A stretch of 64,000 nt of DNA from JAVVTR01 sp036653535. Its GTDB lineage: Bacteria; Bacteroidota; Bacteroidia; Bacteroidales; P3. The notes beneath the pieces were generated by a model. That model was not told the origin of the DNA and did no database searches. It was given only the letters and a program-made list of their open reading frames with translations. Positions 53,707 through 62,855 of the stretch are shown here, piece after piece. How positions within the stretch are numbered: position 1 is the first letter of the stretch; every line of letters starts with the position of its first letter. The stretch lies in assembly GCA_036653535.1 (NCBI GenBank), contig JAVVTR010000009.1, positions 1 to 64,000 of the forward strand, given 5' to 3'. The position numbers were made by a program, and so were the translations under genes.

Positions 53707-53711
53707 ATTTA

Positions 53712-55193
53712 CTATCTGCTTAATTGTTCAATAACGGGAAATAAACTTTGGTTGATGATGCCGGAAATCCAGCCGGGAACTATACCAATGCCGGCGATGG
53801 CTATAATTAGGGTAATGGTGGATAGGCGCTCAAACCAAACGGCATCGCTTAGGTTTAAATGTGCTTTGTTTAAAACGGGACCATATAAAATTTTGCCTAT
53901 CACTCTTAGAATATATACCGCTGTAATAACGATAGAGGTGCAGGCAATAATGGTAAATACACGATGAAAAATATCCGGATGTTGGAAAGAACCAACGAAA
54001 ATAGTCATTTCTGCTACGAAACCACTTAAACCAGGCAATCCAAGAGAGGCTAAGCCAGCAATAACATAAGCTACCCCAAGAAAAGGCATGATTTTCATTA
54101 ATCCTCCCATTTCTGTAATTAAACGGGTGTGGGTTCTTCCATAAATCATTCCTATAAGTGCAAAGAAAAGGGCGGTCATAAGCCCATGGGAAAGCATTTG
54201 TAGTATTGCTCCGGTCATGGCCGTTTGGTTCAGCATTAAAATAGCGAAAAGAACCAAACCGCAATGGCTTACGGATGAATAGGCGTTGATATATTTTAAA
54301 TCGGTTTGAACCACGGCCGAGAATGCGCCATAAACCACACTGATACCGGTTAAAATAATAAAAATCCAAGATAATTCGTGTGCTGCTTCTGGCATTAGGT
54401 AAATAGCCACCCTAAAACAACCATAACCGCCTAATTTCATTAAGACTCCAGCATGTAGCATAGACACGGCAGTAGGAGCGGAGGCGTGCCCATCGGGCGA
54501 CCAAGTATGGAAAGGGAAAAGCGCACCCAACACCCCAAAACCTAAAAAGGTAAGGGGAAAGAAATAGCGTTGTGCTGCTACAGGCATTTGTATTTTGGCC
54601 AAATCCAATAGATTCATGCTGACGGATCCCGAAAAGAAATAGATACCCAATATTCCCAATAAGAGTAGGGCCGATCCCCCCATAAGCATAAGGGTTAGCT
54701 TCATGGCGGCGTATTCTTTGCGTCCGCTTCCCCATACACCAATAAGTAGAAACATGGGAATTAAGGCTACTTCATAAAACAGGAACATGGTAAAAAGGTC
54801 GGTTGCAATAAAAAAGCCAAAAACGCCTACGGCCAAAAGACAAAACCAAAGAAAATATTCTTTGGGCAGAGGATCTATATTCCAAGAAGTGAATATACCG
54901 GTAAATACAATAATAGAGGCTAAGAGCAACATGGCAACAGAAATACCATCTACTCCTACCGAATATTGTATGTTCCAAAGGGGATACCACATACTTTGGG
55001 CCGTAAAGAGCATAGTATCGGTATTGCCTCCAGCTCTTTCCTTACAAAATAAAACAACCAAAGTGACGGAGGCGATTAGTAATAAAGAACCGCCTACAGC
55101 ACAAATTCCTCGAATCTGATTTCTGTTTTTGGATAAAAACAATCCACAGATCATCAAGATTGGAATTAAAACGAAGATGGATAAAAAGTTCAT
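53712..55193 (-). CDS. nuoM: Complex I subunit NuoM
   Basis: NuoM is one of three antiporter-like proton-pumping subunits. The 493-residue protein has about 14 membrane helices and the family motifs FYEVALIPMFLLIGVWGSGR (with the conserved glutamate), FPFHTWSPDGHASAPTAVSM (with the proton-path lysine region missing only in the loop) and QTDLKYINAYSSVSHCGLVL. It lies 5 bp upstream of nuoN and 18 bp downstream of nuoL in transcription order. Confidence 0.96.
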   Translation of the reverse strand: MNFLSIFVLIPILMICGLFLSKNRNQIRGICAVGGSLLLIASVTLVVLFCKERAGGNTDTMLFTAQSMWYPLWNIQYSVGVDGISVAMLLLASIIVFTGIFTSWNIDPLPKEYFLWFCLLAVGVFGFFIATDLFTMFLFYEVALIPMFLLIGVWGSGRKEYAAMKLTLMLMGGSALLLLGILGIYFFSGSVSMNLLDLAKIQMPVAAQRYFFPLTFLGFGVLGALFPFHTWSPDGHASAPTAVSMLHAGVLMKLGGYGCFRVAIYLMPEAAHELSWIFIILTGISVVYGAFSAVVQTDLKYINAYSSVSHCGLVLFAILMLNQTAMTGAILQMLSHGLMTALFFALIGMIYGRTHTRLITEMGGLMKIMPFLGVAYVIAGLASLGLPGLSGFVAEMTIFVGSFQHPDIFHRVFTIIACTSIVITAVYILRVIGKILYGPVLNKAHLNLSDAVWFERLSTITLIIAIAGIGIVPGWISGIINQSLFPVIEQLSR

Positions 55194-55211
55194 ATATCTC
55201 TTTGTTTTTTA

Positions 55212-57116
55212 TCAGATAAATAAAATCAAGAAAACGAAACCTAAGGTTCCTAAGAGGAAAATAAGCGCATAGGTTTGTACTTGACCCGATTGAATGCCTC
55301 TAATAGCAAAAGCTGTTTTTTGGGTGACCCAAGCCGTGCCGTTCATAAAGCCATCTATAATATGGCGGTCGAACCAAGCGATAGGACGAGAAATACCATT
55401 AAAAATAATTCTCTTAGTTATAAATAAATAAATTTCATCTATATAAAAACGATGTTGGGCTGCTGTGAAAAGAGGACCGAAAAAATTGGCTATTTTTGCA
55501 GGATGTTCGCTTCGGCCTTTCAAATAAAACCAAGCCGCAAGGGCTATAGAGCAACAAGCCACCAAAACACTGCCAATGGCTACTTTAGGATCTAAATGAA
55601 TAATATATTCCATACCATTACTGCTCACAAATTTTCCAAAAGGAATAAAACCAGCAAAGACGGTTACGGTGGCTAAGAAAACTAATGGCATGGTCATGGT
55701 AGATGGAGCTTCGTGGAGAGGATGAGATTGGGTAGAGGCTTTTCCCCAAAAGATATTGAAATACAAACGGAACATATAAAATGCGGTTAAGGCAGCAATA
55801 AAGGTCATGCCCAAGCCTAAGTACGGACTAAACATAAAAACAGCACTTAAAATTTCATCCTTGCTAAAAAATCCAGAAAAGGGAGGGATACCAGAGATAG
55901 CTAAACAGGCAATTAAAAAGGTGATATGCGTAATGGGAAGATGCTTTCGTAGGCCACCCATATGTTTCATTTCATTGCTGTGTACCGTATGTATAATAGC
56001 TCCTGCGCATAGAAATAGCAAAGCTTTAAACATAGCGTGGGTGAAAAGGTGAAACATAGAAGCCATATAACCCAAGCCCTCGTGTCCATTCATTCCCGAA
56101 ACCCCTAAGGCTACCAGCATAAACCCAATTTGAGAAATGGTAGAGAAAGCCAAAACCCGTTTAATATCGGTTTGTACGCAAGCAACAATGGCTGCATATA
56201 AAGAGGTAAAGGCGGCAACATAGGCAATGATATGTAGAACTTCCGGAGTAAATCCGTAATAAATTGGGAATAAACGTGCAACTAAAAACACCCCAGCTAC
56301 CACCATAGTAGCGGCATGAATTAAGGCAGAAACGGGAGTAGGCCCCTCCATAGCATCGGGCAACCAAATATGGAGTGGAAACATGGCTGATTTTCCTGCC
56401 GCTCCTATAAAGATAAGCGACGTAGCCCAGCAAAGGGCGGAGATACCTAAGAAACTATATCCAGCTGCACCAGAGAAAATAGCAATATTGCCAGAACAGA
56501 GCAGTTCAAAATCGAAAGTGCGGGTAAAATAGGAGAGAAGTAAAATACCAATTAAGAAACCTAAGTCGGCGAACCGAGTTACAATAAAAGCCTTTTTAGA
56601 AGCTGAAACGGCTTCGGGTTTGGGGTAATAAAATCCTATAAGTAGGTAGGAAGATACGCCTACTAATTCCCAAAAGATATACATTTGGAATATATTGGTA
56701 GCTACCACTAATCCTAACATGGAAAAGGTAAAAAGAGAAAGAAACGCATAGTAGCGTTGAAATCCTTTTTCTCCTTCCATATAGCCTAAGCTATAAATAT
56801 GCACCATTAAGGAAACCGTGGTAATAACCACTAACATCATTACCGAAATGGGATCTAAGAAAATACCCAAATCTATAAACAGACTATCGGTAAATCTCAA
56901 CCATTCCATATGGAAAGGAATAAGCGTTTGCCAAACCTCTTCTACTTTTGGCATGCTAAAATACTGCCAAGCGGTATAATAGGCCAAGAGAGTTGTTATG
57001 GCTGCAATGCACACTCCGCTATAGCCCGCTTGCTTGTTTTTTAGACGAGGGCCTAATAAACCTAAGGCAAGGAAACTTACCAAAGGAAGGAGTAAAATTA
57101 AAAGGGTATATTCCAT
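55212..57116 (-). CDS. nuoL: Complex I subunit NuoL
   Basis: NuoL is the distal proton-pumping subunit with the long lateral helix. The 634-residue protein shows FWELVGVSSYLLIGFYY, GKSAMFPLHIWLPDAMEGPT then PVSALIHAATMVVAG, and CVQTDIKRVLAFSTISQIGF, all typical. The C-terminal 100 residues carry the amphipathic lateral helix and the last membrane anchor. Spacing to nuoK is 3 bp. Confidence 0.96.
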   Translation of the reverse strand: MEYTLLILLLPLVSFLALGLLGPRLKNKQAGYSGVCIAAITTLLAYYTAWQYFSMPKVEEVWQTLIPFHMEWLRFTDSLFIDLGIFLDPISVMMLVVITTVSLMVHIYSLGYMEGEKGFQRYYAFLSLFTFSMLGLVVATNIFQMYIFWELVGVSSYLLIGFYYPKPEAVSASKKAFIVTRFADLGFLIGILLLSYFTRTFDFELLCSGNIAIFSGAAGYSFLGISALCWATSLIFIGAAGKSAMFPLHIWLPDAMEGPTPVSALIHAATMVVAGVFLVARLFPIYYGFTPEVLHIIAYVAAFTSLYAAIVACVQTDIKRVLAFSTISQIGFMLVALGVSGMNGHEGLGYMASMFHLFTHAMFKALLFLCAGAIIHTVHSNEMKHMGGLRKHLPITHITFLIACLAISGIPPFSGFFSKDEILSAVFMFSPYLGLGMTFIAALTAFYMFRLYFNIFWGKASTQSHPLHEAPSTMTMPLVFLATVTVFAGFIPFGKFVSSNGMEYIIHLDPKVAIGSVLVACCSIALAAWFYLKGRSEHPAKIANFFGPLFTAAQHRFYIDEIYLFITKRIIFNGISRPIAWFDRHIIDGFMNGTAWVTQKTAFAIRGIQSGQVQTYALIFLLGTLGFVFLILFI

Positions 57117-57119
57117 GAT

Positions 57120-57431
57120 TTAATCTTTTAATTTGTTTAAATCTTTGACCTCTATATTGCGAATATTTCGGTAAATATTAATAATGATGGCAATAGCTAC
57201 TGCCGTTTCTGCAGCCGATACAGCTATAGCAAAAAGGCTAAAGAACATACCTTCCAATTCCATAGGGAATAAAAATCTATTAAAAACTACAAAATTAAGA
57301 TCGGTAGCATTTAGAATTAATTCTATGGATATGAGTATGGCCAATAAATTACGTCGGGTAATAAAGCCGTAAATACCGGCAAAAAACATAATTGTGCTTA
57401 CAATTAAGTAGTATTCCATGGTTATTTCCAT
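57120..57431 (-). CDS. nuoK: Complex I subunit NuoK
   Basis: NuoK is a three-helix membrane subunit of the proton path. The protein has FAGIYGFITRRNLLAILISI then ELILNATDLNFVVF with the conserved membrane glutamate, and AAETAVAIAIIINIYR with the second glutamate. Translation may begin at 57431 or at the ATG at 57419 (MEYYLIVST), the latter being closer to the family's usual start. It lies between nuoL and nuoJ. Confidence 0.95.
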   Translation of the reverse strand: MEITMEYYLIVSTIMFFAGIYGFITRRNLLAILISIELILNATDLNFVVFNRFLFPMELEGMFFSLFAIAVSAAETAVAIAIIINIYRNIRNIEVKDLNKLKD

Positions 57432-57464
57432 AACGGTGTTTTTTTTATTTTCGTTTATTCTCTT

Positions 57465-57983
57465 TTATTTTCGTTTTCTTGCAATCATAATTCCGCCCAC
57501 GATACAAGCTAAAAGCAAAACACTAATAAGTTCAAAAGGCAAAATATATTGGTATTTTTCGGTTCCCATTAAGGCATATCCTATGGTTTTCATATCTATT
57601 TCTCCTTGGGGTATAGGGGGAAGAGTGGACCATAAATTGGTCATAAATAGATAAATAATAAGGCAGGCACCGGCAATGGAAGCAAGGCAGCCAAGCCATC
57701 TTCTTACACTACGTAAAGGGGCTTTTTTTTCTTCTTCGGTATTAGTAAGGAGAATAGAAAATACATAGAGAACTATAATGCCTCCTACATAAATGGTTAG
57801 TTGTACGGCGCCCAAAAAGGAATAGTGTAATAGAAAATAGAAACCTGCGCTGGCAAATAGCACAAACAATAAGTAAGTGGCGGCTCTTAAGATTTTTTTG
57901 GTAGTTACAGCCAATATGGAAAAAACAACCGCAACAGCAGCCAAAAGGAAAAAGACGATGGGGTAAGAATTAATCTCCGTCAT
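57465..57983 (-). CDS. nuoJ: Complex I subunit NuoJ
   Basis: NuoJ is a five-helix membrane subunit. The 172-residue protein shows YLLFVLFASAGFYFLLHYSF, then LGAVQLTIYVGGIIVLYVFS, the signature of the family, and a last helix ELISVLLLACIVGGIMIARK. It is 4 bp from nuoI. Nothing is unusual. Confidence 0.95.
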   Translation of the reverse strand: MTEINSYPIVFFLLAAVAVVFSILAVTTKKILRAATYLLFVLFASAGFYFLLHYSFLGAVQLTIYVGGIIVLYVFSILLTNTEEEKKAPLRSVRRWLGCLASIAGACLIIYLFMTNLWSTLPPIPQGEIDMKTIGYALMGTEKYQYILPFELISVLLLACIVGGIMIARKRK

Positions 57984-57987
57984 AATT

Positions 57988-58455
57988 TTATTTTTTTTCT
58001 AAATGAGAACCTTCGTGATTGAGTTTTTGTATCAATTTACTTTTGGTAAATACGGCATTCTCGAATTTGGTAGAAAAGGTAATAGCTTGTTGAGGACAGG
58101 TTCTAACACAAAGTTGACAAAACAAGCAACTGCCTAAGTCGTATTCATATTTGGTGAGTTCTTTTATGTTTTTTCCCTCTGCATTGGTAGTAGTTTGGGA
58201 ATATACGTGAATGGTATTATTGGGACAATTGGTTTGGCAAATACCGCAGGCTACACAATGATGTTCATTATTTTCGTTGTGAATCATAATTAAAGTACCT
58301 CTGTAACGATCGTACATTGGTAGCTCTTTTCGATTCTCTGGATAACATTCGGTAGTTTTCTTTCGAAAAAAAATCTTAAGGGTAGTGCCCATGCCTATGA
58401 GCAGCGATTGTAGTCCTTTAAAAAAGGAACGGAAATATTGGCTTATGCTATTCAT
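57988..58455 (-). CDS. nuoI: Complex I subunit NuoI
   Basis: NuoI carries two [4Fe-4S] clusters (N6a and N6b) in the arm that joins NuoB. The 155-residue protein has an N-terminal amphipathic region (FRSFFKGLQSLLIGM) and two cluster motifs: CVACGICQTNCP followed by a proline-less NNTI, and CLFCQLCVRTCPQQAI. It lies 137 bp downstream of nuoH, a wider gap than elsewhere in the operon; I see no gene in that gap. Confidence 0.95.
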   Translation of the reverse strand: MNSISQYFRSFFKGLQSLLIGMGTTLKIFFRKKTTECYPENRKELPMYDRYRGTLIMIHNENNEHHCVACGICQTNCPNNTIHVYSQTTTNAEGKNIKELTKYEYDLGSCLFCQLCVRTCPQQAITFSTKFENAVFTKSKLIQKLNHEGSHLEKK

Positions 58456-58591
58456 GAATCTTTAAATTCTGGGGTTATAAAATGGGCTTTTGCCGTTTGT
58501 TGGGGGTACGATGGAGCGTTTTATTGGGGTTTACTGGAAACTTTATTGGGGCGTTACAGTTTAAGGCTTCTTAGCAGATAGGAAAGCTACC

Positions 58592-59668
58592 TTAAAAATA
58601 TAAGCCGGTAATTACTATAATAACCATTAATAATAAGTTACCTAAGTTTATGGGTAAAAGATATTTCCATTCTAAGGTTAGGAGTTGGTCTATACGTAAA
58701 CGAGGGAAAGTCCATTTAAACCACATAATGATAAAAATAAGGACGGCGGTTTTTCCTAAGAACCAAAATAGGGAAGGAATATAATCCATTACCGTATTAA
58801 ATCCTTCTAATCCGGGAATATGTAAGGGCATCCATCCTCCTAAAAATAAGGTGGTGGCAATGGCTGCTACTATAAACATATTTACAAATTCGGCCACGTA
58901 ATAAAAGCCAAAGTGCATACCCGAATATTCGGTATGGTATCCGGCGGTAAGTTCCGATTCCGCTTCGGGTAAATCAAAAGGTCCTCTATTGGTTTCGGCC
59001 GTTCCCGCCACAAGATAAACAACAAAGGCAATAAAAGCAGGAATATGTCCTTGAAAGATAAACCAAAGATGGTCTTGAGCTTCCACAATAGAGGATATTT
59101 GCATGGTCCCCGACAGAACCACTATGGTAAGAATACTTAAGCCAATAGAGAGTTCGTAACTAATCATTTGGGCTCCGCTTCGCATGGCTCCAATTAAGGA
59201 GAATTTATTATTACTCGACCAGCCGGCCAATAAAACGCCAATAATGCCCATGGAAGAAACGGCTATCATAAAGAAAATACCTACGTTAAAATCAATAGCA
59301 TGCAAGCCTTTGGCAAAAGGAATACAACCAAAAGTAAGTACGGAAGCAATAATAACCATAAAAGGAGCTAAATTGTAGAGGAAATGGTCTACGTGCTTAA
59401 TCTCCATAATTTCTTTGGTAAGTATTTTTACCATATCGGCTACCGTTTGTATTAAACCCCACGGCCCTACACGATTGGGACCTAAACGGCATTGAAAAGC
59501 GGCACAAACTTTTCGTTCTGCCAAAATTAAAGCCAAAGCGATAATAGCATAGGCTACTAAAATAACCAATCCTATAAGAATTCCTTCTATAAGAACGGTG
59601 CCCCATTCCGAGAGATAGTTTCTTAAAAATTGGTCGATCCAATGGGTGACTACTGCAAAATCAAACAT
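58592..59668 (-). CDS. nuoH: Complex I subunit NuoH
   Basis: NuoH forms the quinone-access chamber in the membrane. The 358-residue protein shows AERKVCAAFQCRLGPNRVGP, then WGLIQTVADMVKILTKE, AGTAETNRGPFDLPEAESEL then TAGYHTEYSGMHFGFYYVAE, and FPRLRIDQLL. All are family hallmarks. It is preceded by a 224-bp gap, unusual inside this operon, with a repeated sequence and predicted stems. Confidence 0.96.
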   Translation of the reverse strand: MFDFAVVTHWIDQFLRNYLSEWGTVLIEGILIGLVILVAYAIIALALILAERKVCAAFQCRLGPNRVGPWGLIQTVADMVKILTKEIMEIKHVDHFLYNLAPFMVIIASVLTFGCIPFAKGLHAIDFNVGIFFMIAVSSMGIIGVLLAGWSSNNKFSLIGAMRSGAQMISYELSIGLSILTIVVLSGTMQISSIVEAQDHLWFIFQGHIPAFIAFVVYLVAGTAETNRGPFDLPEAESELTAGYHTEYSGMHFGFYYVAEFVNMFIVAAIATTLFLGGWMPLHIPGLEGFNTVMDYIPSLFWFLGKTAVLIFIIMWFKWTFPRLRIDQLLTLEWKYLLPINLGNLLLMVIIVITGLYF

Positions 59669-59733
59669 AAAATCTTATATATTAACAAATAAATGGTATC
59701 CGAGGATTTCTAATGGAAGCTTTCATAAGAAAA

Positions 59734-59825
59734 TAATTTTAACCAATAAGTCTTATGTAACGATGGACTTAAGCGGAAGTAGAGTCCAAACGTAGTTTGG
59801 GGCTTTGCTAAGGGGAGTAATCGTT
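59734..59825 (-). promoter_or_regulatory. Possible structured leader of nuoH with repeated sequence
   Basis: Positions 59734-59756 match 51049-51071 at 20 of 23 bases. Beside it AACGAT (59759-59764) pairs with ATCGTT (59820-59825), enclosing smaller stems GGACT/AGTCC (59765-59769, 59783-59787) and CCAAAC/GTTTGG (59786-59791, 59795-59800), which overlap by two bases and so may alternate. The whole lies in the nuoCD-nuoH gap. It may be an RNA regulatory element, a processing site or a mobile repeat. Confidence 0.45.
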
Positions 59826-59892
59826 GGCTTGGTCCACTTTAGGTGAATTATTTTCCTGCTTCTCTTTGGCTTAGAACCTTTATTAAAAGGAT

Positions 59893-61527
59893 CTAACGGT
59901 CTATATCTGGCACTACATAATCTAAGGAAGCGCCTATAGCAATTAAATCGGCAATTTTATTATTGGAAGCCAATAAATTTATTACCGAAATCATGGGTAA
60001 TCCGGTGGAATGAAATTTGACCCTATAAGGGAATTTTTCTCCACGGCTTTCTATCCATACGCCAAATTCTCCACGTGCTGCTTCCACGCTTTTGAAGAAG
60101 CGTCCTTCTGGCAATTTTAGGATAGGTTTAGTTTTTACACAAAAATCTCCTTGTGGAATTTTGGAAAGTAATTGATCGATGATATGTAAGGATTCGTTAA
60201 TTTCATCCATACGAACCATATAACGATCGAAACAATCGCCTTTAGAATATAAAATTTCCTTGAATTCTACTTGATCGTATACCGAGTAGGGATGGGTTTT
60301 TCTTAGGTCGCAAGCCCAGCCGGATCCTCTTCCGGAAGGACCGGTAACCCCATAGGAAATGGCTTCTTCTTTGCTTAATAAACCCAAGTTTTTAGTTCGT
60401 TGTTGAACAATAACATTATTGGTAAATACTTTGTGGTATTCCCCTAAGACGGTAGGAAGATATTTTATAAAGGCGGCGGTTTCTTTCATGAAATCGGGAT
60501 GAAGATCGGCGGCAACCCCTCCTATCATATTATAATTTTGAATTAAGCGTCCCCCTGTAGTTTGTTCGAAAATGTTTAATATTTTCTCTCGATCCCGGAA
60601 ACCATAAAAGAAAGGGGTTAGTCCGCCCAAATCCATACATAAGGTAGAAAAGAAAAGCAGATGCGATTGAATACGGCTTAATTCGTCCATTAGAACACGA
60701 ATGTATTGTGCTCTAAGAGGAATTTCCAATTGCAAAGCTTCTTCGACACAAGCGCAAAAAGCATGTCGGTTTTGGTGAGCGGAAAGATAATCTAATCGGT
60801 CGGTAAGGGCCGGTATTTGAAAATAGGTAAGGCTTTCGCACATTTTTTCTATTCCCCGGTGAATGTATCCGCAGTGTACATCCACTTTTTTTACTATTTC
60901 TCCCTCCAAAGAAACCTGAAAGTGGAGAACGCCATGGGTAGCTGGATGCTGGGGCCCAATATTTACCACATATTCATCTTCTTCAAATAAACGGTGATCT
61001 TCTTGTTGGGTTCCTCCTTCAGGAGCATTTTGGTAGGAGGGGAGATGATCGGTCATGGGTTCCGAATCGGTGGGAATAGGATTGATATCCGGATTGGTAT
61101 CATAATCTTTTCGTAGGGGGAAACCAACCCAATCGTTACGCAAAAACAAACGGCGCATATCGGGATGTCCAATAAAATGAATTCCAAAGAAATCAAAAAC
61201 TTCTCTTTCGTTTAAAATGGCGCAATGCCAAAGGTCGCTTACTGTAGGAATTTCCGGATTTTGACGATCTTCCGCTAAGGCAATTAGGGTTATTTCTTGT
61301 TTATTAGTGGTAGAGTAAAAACGGTAAAGTACGCCTAATTGCTCCCCATAATCCATTCCAATAATATCTCGAAGATAATCAAAACTTAAATCGCTATCAT
61401 TTTTTAGGTGAAAGGCTAATTCTTTTAAATTGGCAGCTTTCACGGTGAGTGCAGGGGAATTATTTTTCTCCGTATCGAAGATGGCATAAGGACAAAGCCC
61501 TTGCAGTTTCTCTTGTAATTTACTCAT
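59893..61527 (-). CDS. nuoC: Complex I fused subunit NuoCD
   Basis: This 544-residue protein joins NuoC (30-kDa-type; residues about 1-150, with HCAILNEREVFDFFGIHFIG and RLFLRNDWVGFPLRKDYD) and NuoD (49-kDa-type; about 180-544, with VNIGPQHPATHGVLHFQVSL, EGEIVKKVDVHCGYIHRGIE, KM, and GVTGPSGRGSGWACDLRK). The D part lines the quinone site next to NuoB. The C-D fusion is usual in Bacteroidetes. Its ATG overlaps the nuoB stop by 4 bp. Confidence 0.96.
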   Translation of the reverse strand: MSKLQEKLQGLCPYAIFDTEKNNSPALTVKAANLKELAFHLKNDSDLSFDYLRDIIGMDYGEQLGVLYRFYSTTNKQEITLIALAEDRQNPEIPTVSDLWHCAILNEREVFDFFGIHFIGHPDMRRLFLRNDWVGFPLRKDYDTNPDINPIPTDSEPMTDHLPSYQNAPEGGTQQEDHRLFEEDEYVVNIGPQHPATHGVLHFQVSLEGEIVKKVDVHCGYIHRGIEKMCESLTYFQIPALTDRLDYLSAHQNRHAFCACVEEALQLEIPLRAQYIRVLMDELSRIQSHLLFFSTLCMDLGGLTPFFYGFRDREKILNIFEQTTGGRLIQNYNMIGGVAADLHPDFMKETAAFIKYLPTVLGEYHKVFTNNVIVQQRTKNLGLLSKEEAISYGVTGPSGRGSGWACDLRKTHPYSVYDQVEFKEILYSKGDCFDRYMVRMDEINESLHIIDQLLSKIPQGDFCVKTKPILKLPEGRFFKSVEAARGEFGVWIESRGEKFPYRVKFHSTGLPMISVINLLASNNKIADLIAIGASLDYVVPDIDR

Positions 61528-62132
61528 ATCTTATCTTGTTGTGGGTCTGACTGCCGACCGAGTATAGGTTTTTTCTCCTTACGATTTCTGCCTCCGAGAA
61601 ATTGCTCGGCTTTAATTTTTCTTTGTAGTTGCATCATCCCATAGAGTAGGGCCTCTGGACGAGGTGGACATCCTGGAACATATACATCTACTGGTATTAT
61701 TTGATCTACTCCTTTTACTACGTGGTAGGATTTAATAAAAGGACCTCCGGAAATGGCACAACTTCCCATGGCCACCACATATTTGGGGTCGGCCATTTGG
61801 TCGTAGAGCCGCTTTAGGACCGGAGCCATTTTATGCACAATGGTTCCCGCTACGACAATAACATCGGCCTGACGCGGACTTGCACGGGTAACTTCAAACC
61901 CAAATCGGGCAAAATCGTAGCGTGCAGCACCCACACTCATAAATTCTATACCGCAACAACTGGTGGCAAAGGTAAGAGGCCAAACGGAATTGGAACGGCC
62001 CCAATTGATAAATTCGTCTATACAACTTAACCATACATTACATCCGCTTTTACGTAAGGTTTCAATGTATTCGTTTTCATTGAAATCTTCTTCTTTCATG
62101 GAGGATATAGCTACCGTTTTTTTTATTTCCAT
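61524..62132 (-). CDS. nuoB: Complex I subunit NuoB
   Basis: NuoB binds the terminal cluster N2 that reduces quinone. The protein (202 residues from this ATG) has the ligands in TFATSCCGIEFM, the family segment RASPRQADVIVVAGTIVHKM, VVAMGSCAISGGPF, and VYVPGCPPRPEALLYGMMQL. The reading frame stays open for about 70 codons upstream through nuoA, but those codons are the out-of-frame copy of nuoA. I use the ATG at 62130-62132, which begins MEIKKTVAISS and overlaps nuoA by 10 bp. Confidence 0.95.
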   Translation of the reverse strand: MEIKKTVAISSMKEEDFNENEYIETLRKSGCNVWLSCIDEFINWGRSNSVWPLTFATSCCGIEFMSVGAARYDFARFGFEVTRASPRQADVIVVAGTIVHKMAPVLKRLYDQMADPKYVVAMGSCAISGGPFIKSYHVVKGVDQIIPVDVYVPGCPPRPEALLYGMMQLQRKIKAEQFLGGRNRKEKKPILGRQSDPQQDKI

Positions 62133-62476
62133 AATAGAGCTCCTTTCTTCCAAGCATAAGCTAAGCCTAAAATTAAAACACCTATAAAAAACAACACACT
62201 TAAAAGACCGTTTATTCCTAAGTCCCGTACAATAACGGCCCAAGGAAAAAGGAAAACAGCTTCTACATCGAACATTAGAAATAAAATAGCAAAGAGATAA
62301 TATCCCACTTTGAATTGCATCCAAGACTTGCCGCGAGTGGGAATACCACATTCATAGGCTTCCTCCTTTTGTTTATTATAGGTTCGTGGAGAAATCCACA
62401 CGCCTATGCCCCAAGCTGCCAAAACCAAGGTAATAGCAGTTAGTAGCACGACCAGGAATAGAATTAAATTGGTCAT
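62123..62476 (-). CDS. nuoA: Complex I subunit NuoA
   Basis: NuoA is a three-helix membrane subunit and the first gene of the operon. The 117-residue protein shows YECGIPTRGKSWMQFKVGYY, then LFAILFLMFDVEAVFLFPWA, the family signature. No nuoE, nuoF or nuoG lies upstream, so the complex lacks the NADH-oxidising module. I see no strong consensus promoter directly before it. Confidence 0.95.
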   Translation of the reverse strand: MTNLILFLVVLLTAITLVLAAWGIGVWISPRTYNKQKEEAYECGIPTRGKSWMQFKVGYYLFAILFLMFDVEAVFLFPWAVIVRDLGINGLLSVLFFIGVLILGLAYAWKKGALLWK

Positions 62477-62855
62477 TTTTTCTTACATTTTAGTAGTTTG
62501 CATATTCTGGTGCCTTGGGGTGAATTTTAATGCCGAAAGGTGAGCCTTGCCAGATAGTGTAGTATATTAAATAGGTATATTTTATAGAGCAGGCACTATA
62601 TCTATAAAAGTCTGCAAAGGTCGTAATTATTTTAATCAAAAAAAAGAGGCTTTTATAAGATGTTGTTTAAGAAGTATTCTAAATAAGGAAAATGGTAAAA
62701 AAGAGGGCTAAGATCGTTGATTTTTTATCCTTGATTTTCCATTTTCCATTTTTAGATTTTGAAAATAGTTGTACCAAGCTTGGCATGCAACACTGCTATG
62801 GAAAAGGCAGGTAGAGAAAGAACGAAAAAAAGTAAAAAAAAACAGTTTTATGAAA
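62477..62855. other. Intergenic region before nuoA and the downstream promoter
   Basis: I find no gene here. The sequence is AT-rich with some self-similar stretches (GATTTTCCATTTTCCATTTT at about 62732-62751). The nuo promoter must lie here, but only weak -7-like boxes are visible on the minus strand. Confidence 0.5.

Noticed and set aside
53830..54369. Long minus-strand frame inside nuoM
   Set aside because: It is an out-of-frame translation of nuoM, rich in aromatic residues, with no supporting motif.
62133..62351. N-terminal extension of NuoB
   Set aside because: The frame is open upstream only as an alternative frame of nuoA; NuoB homology starts at the ATG at 62132.
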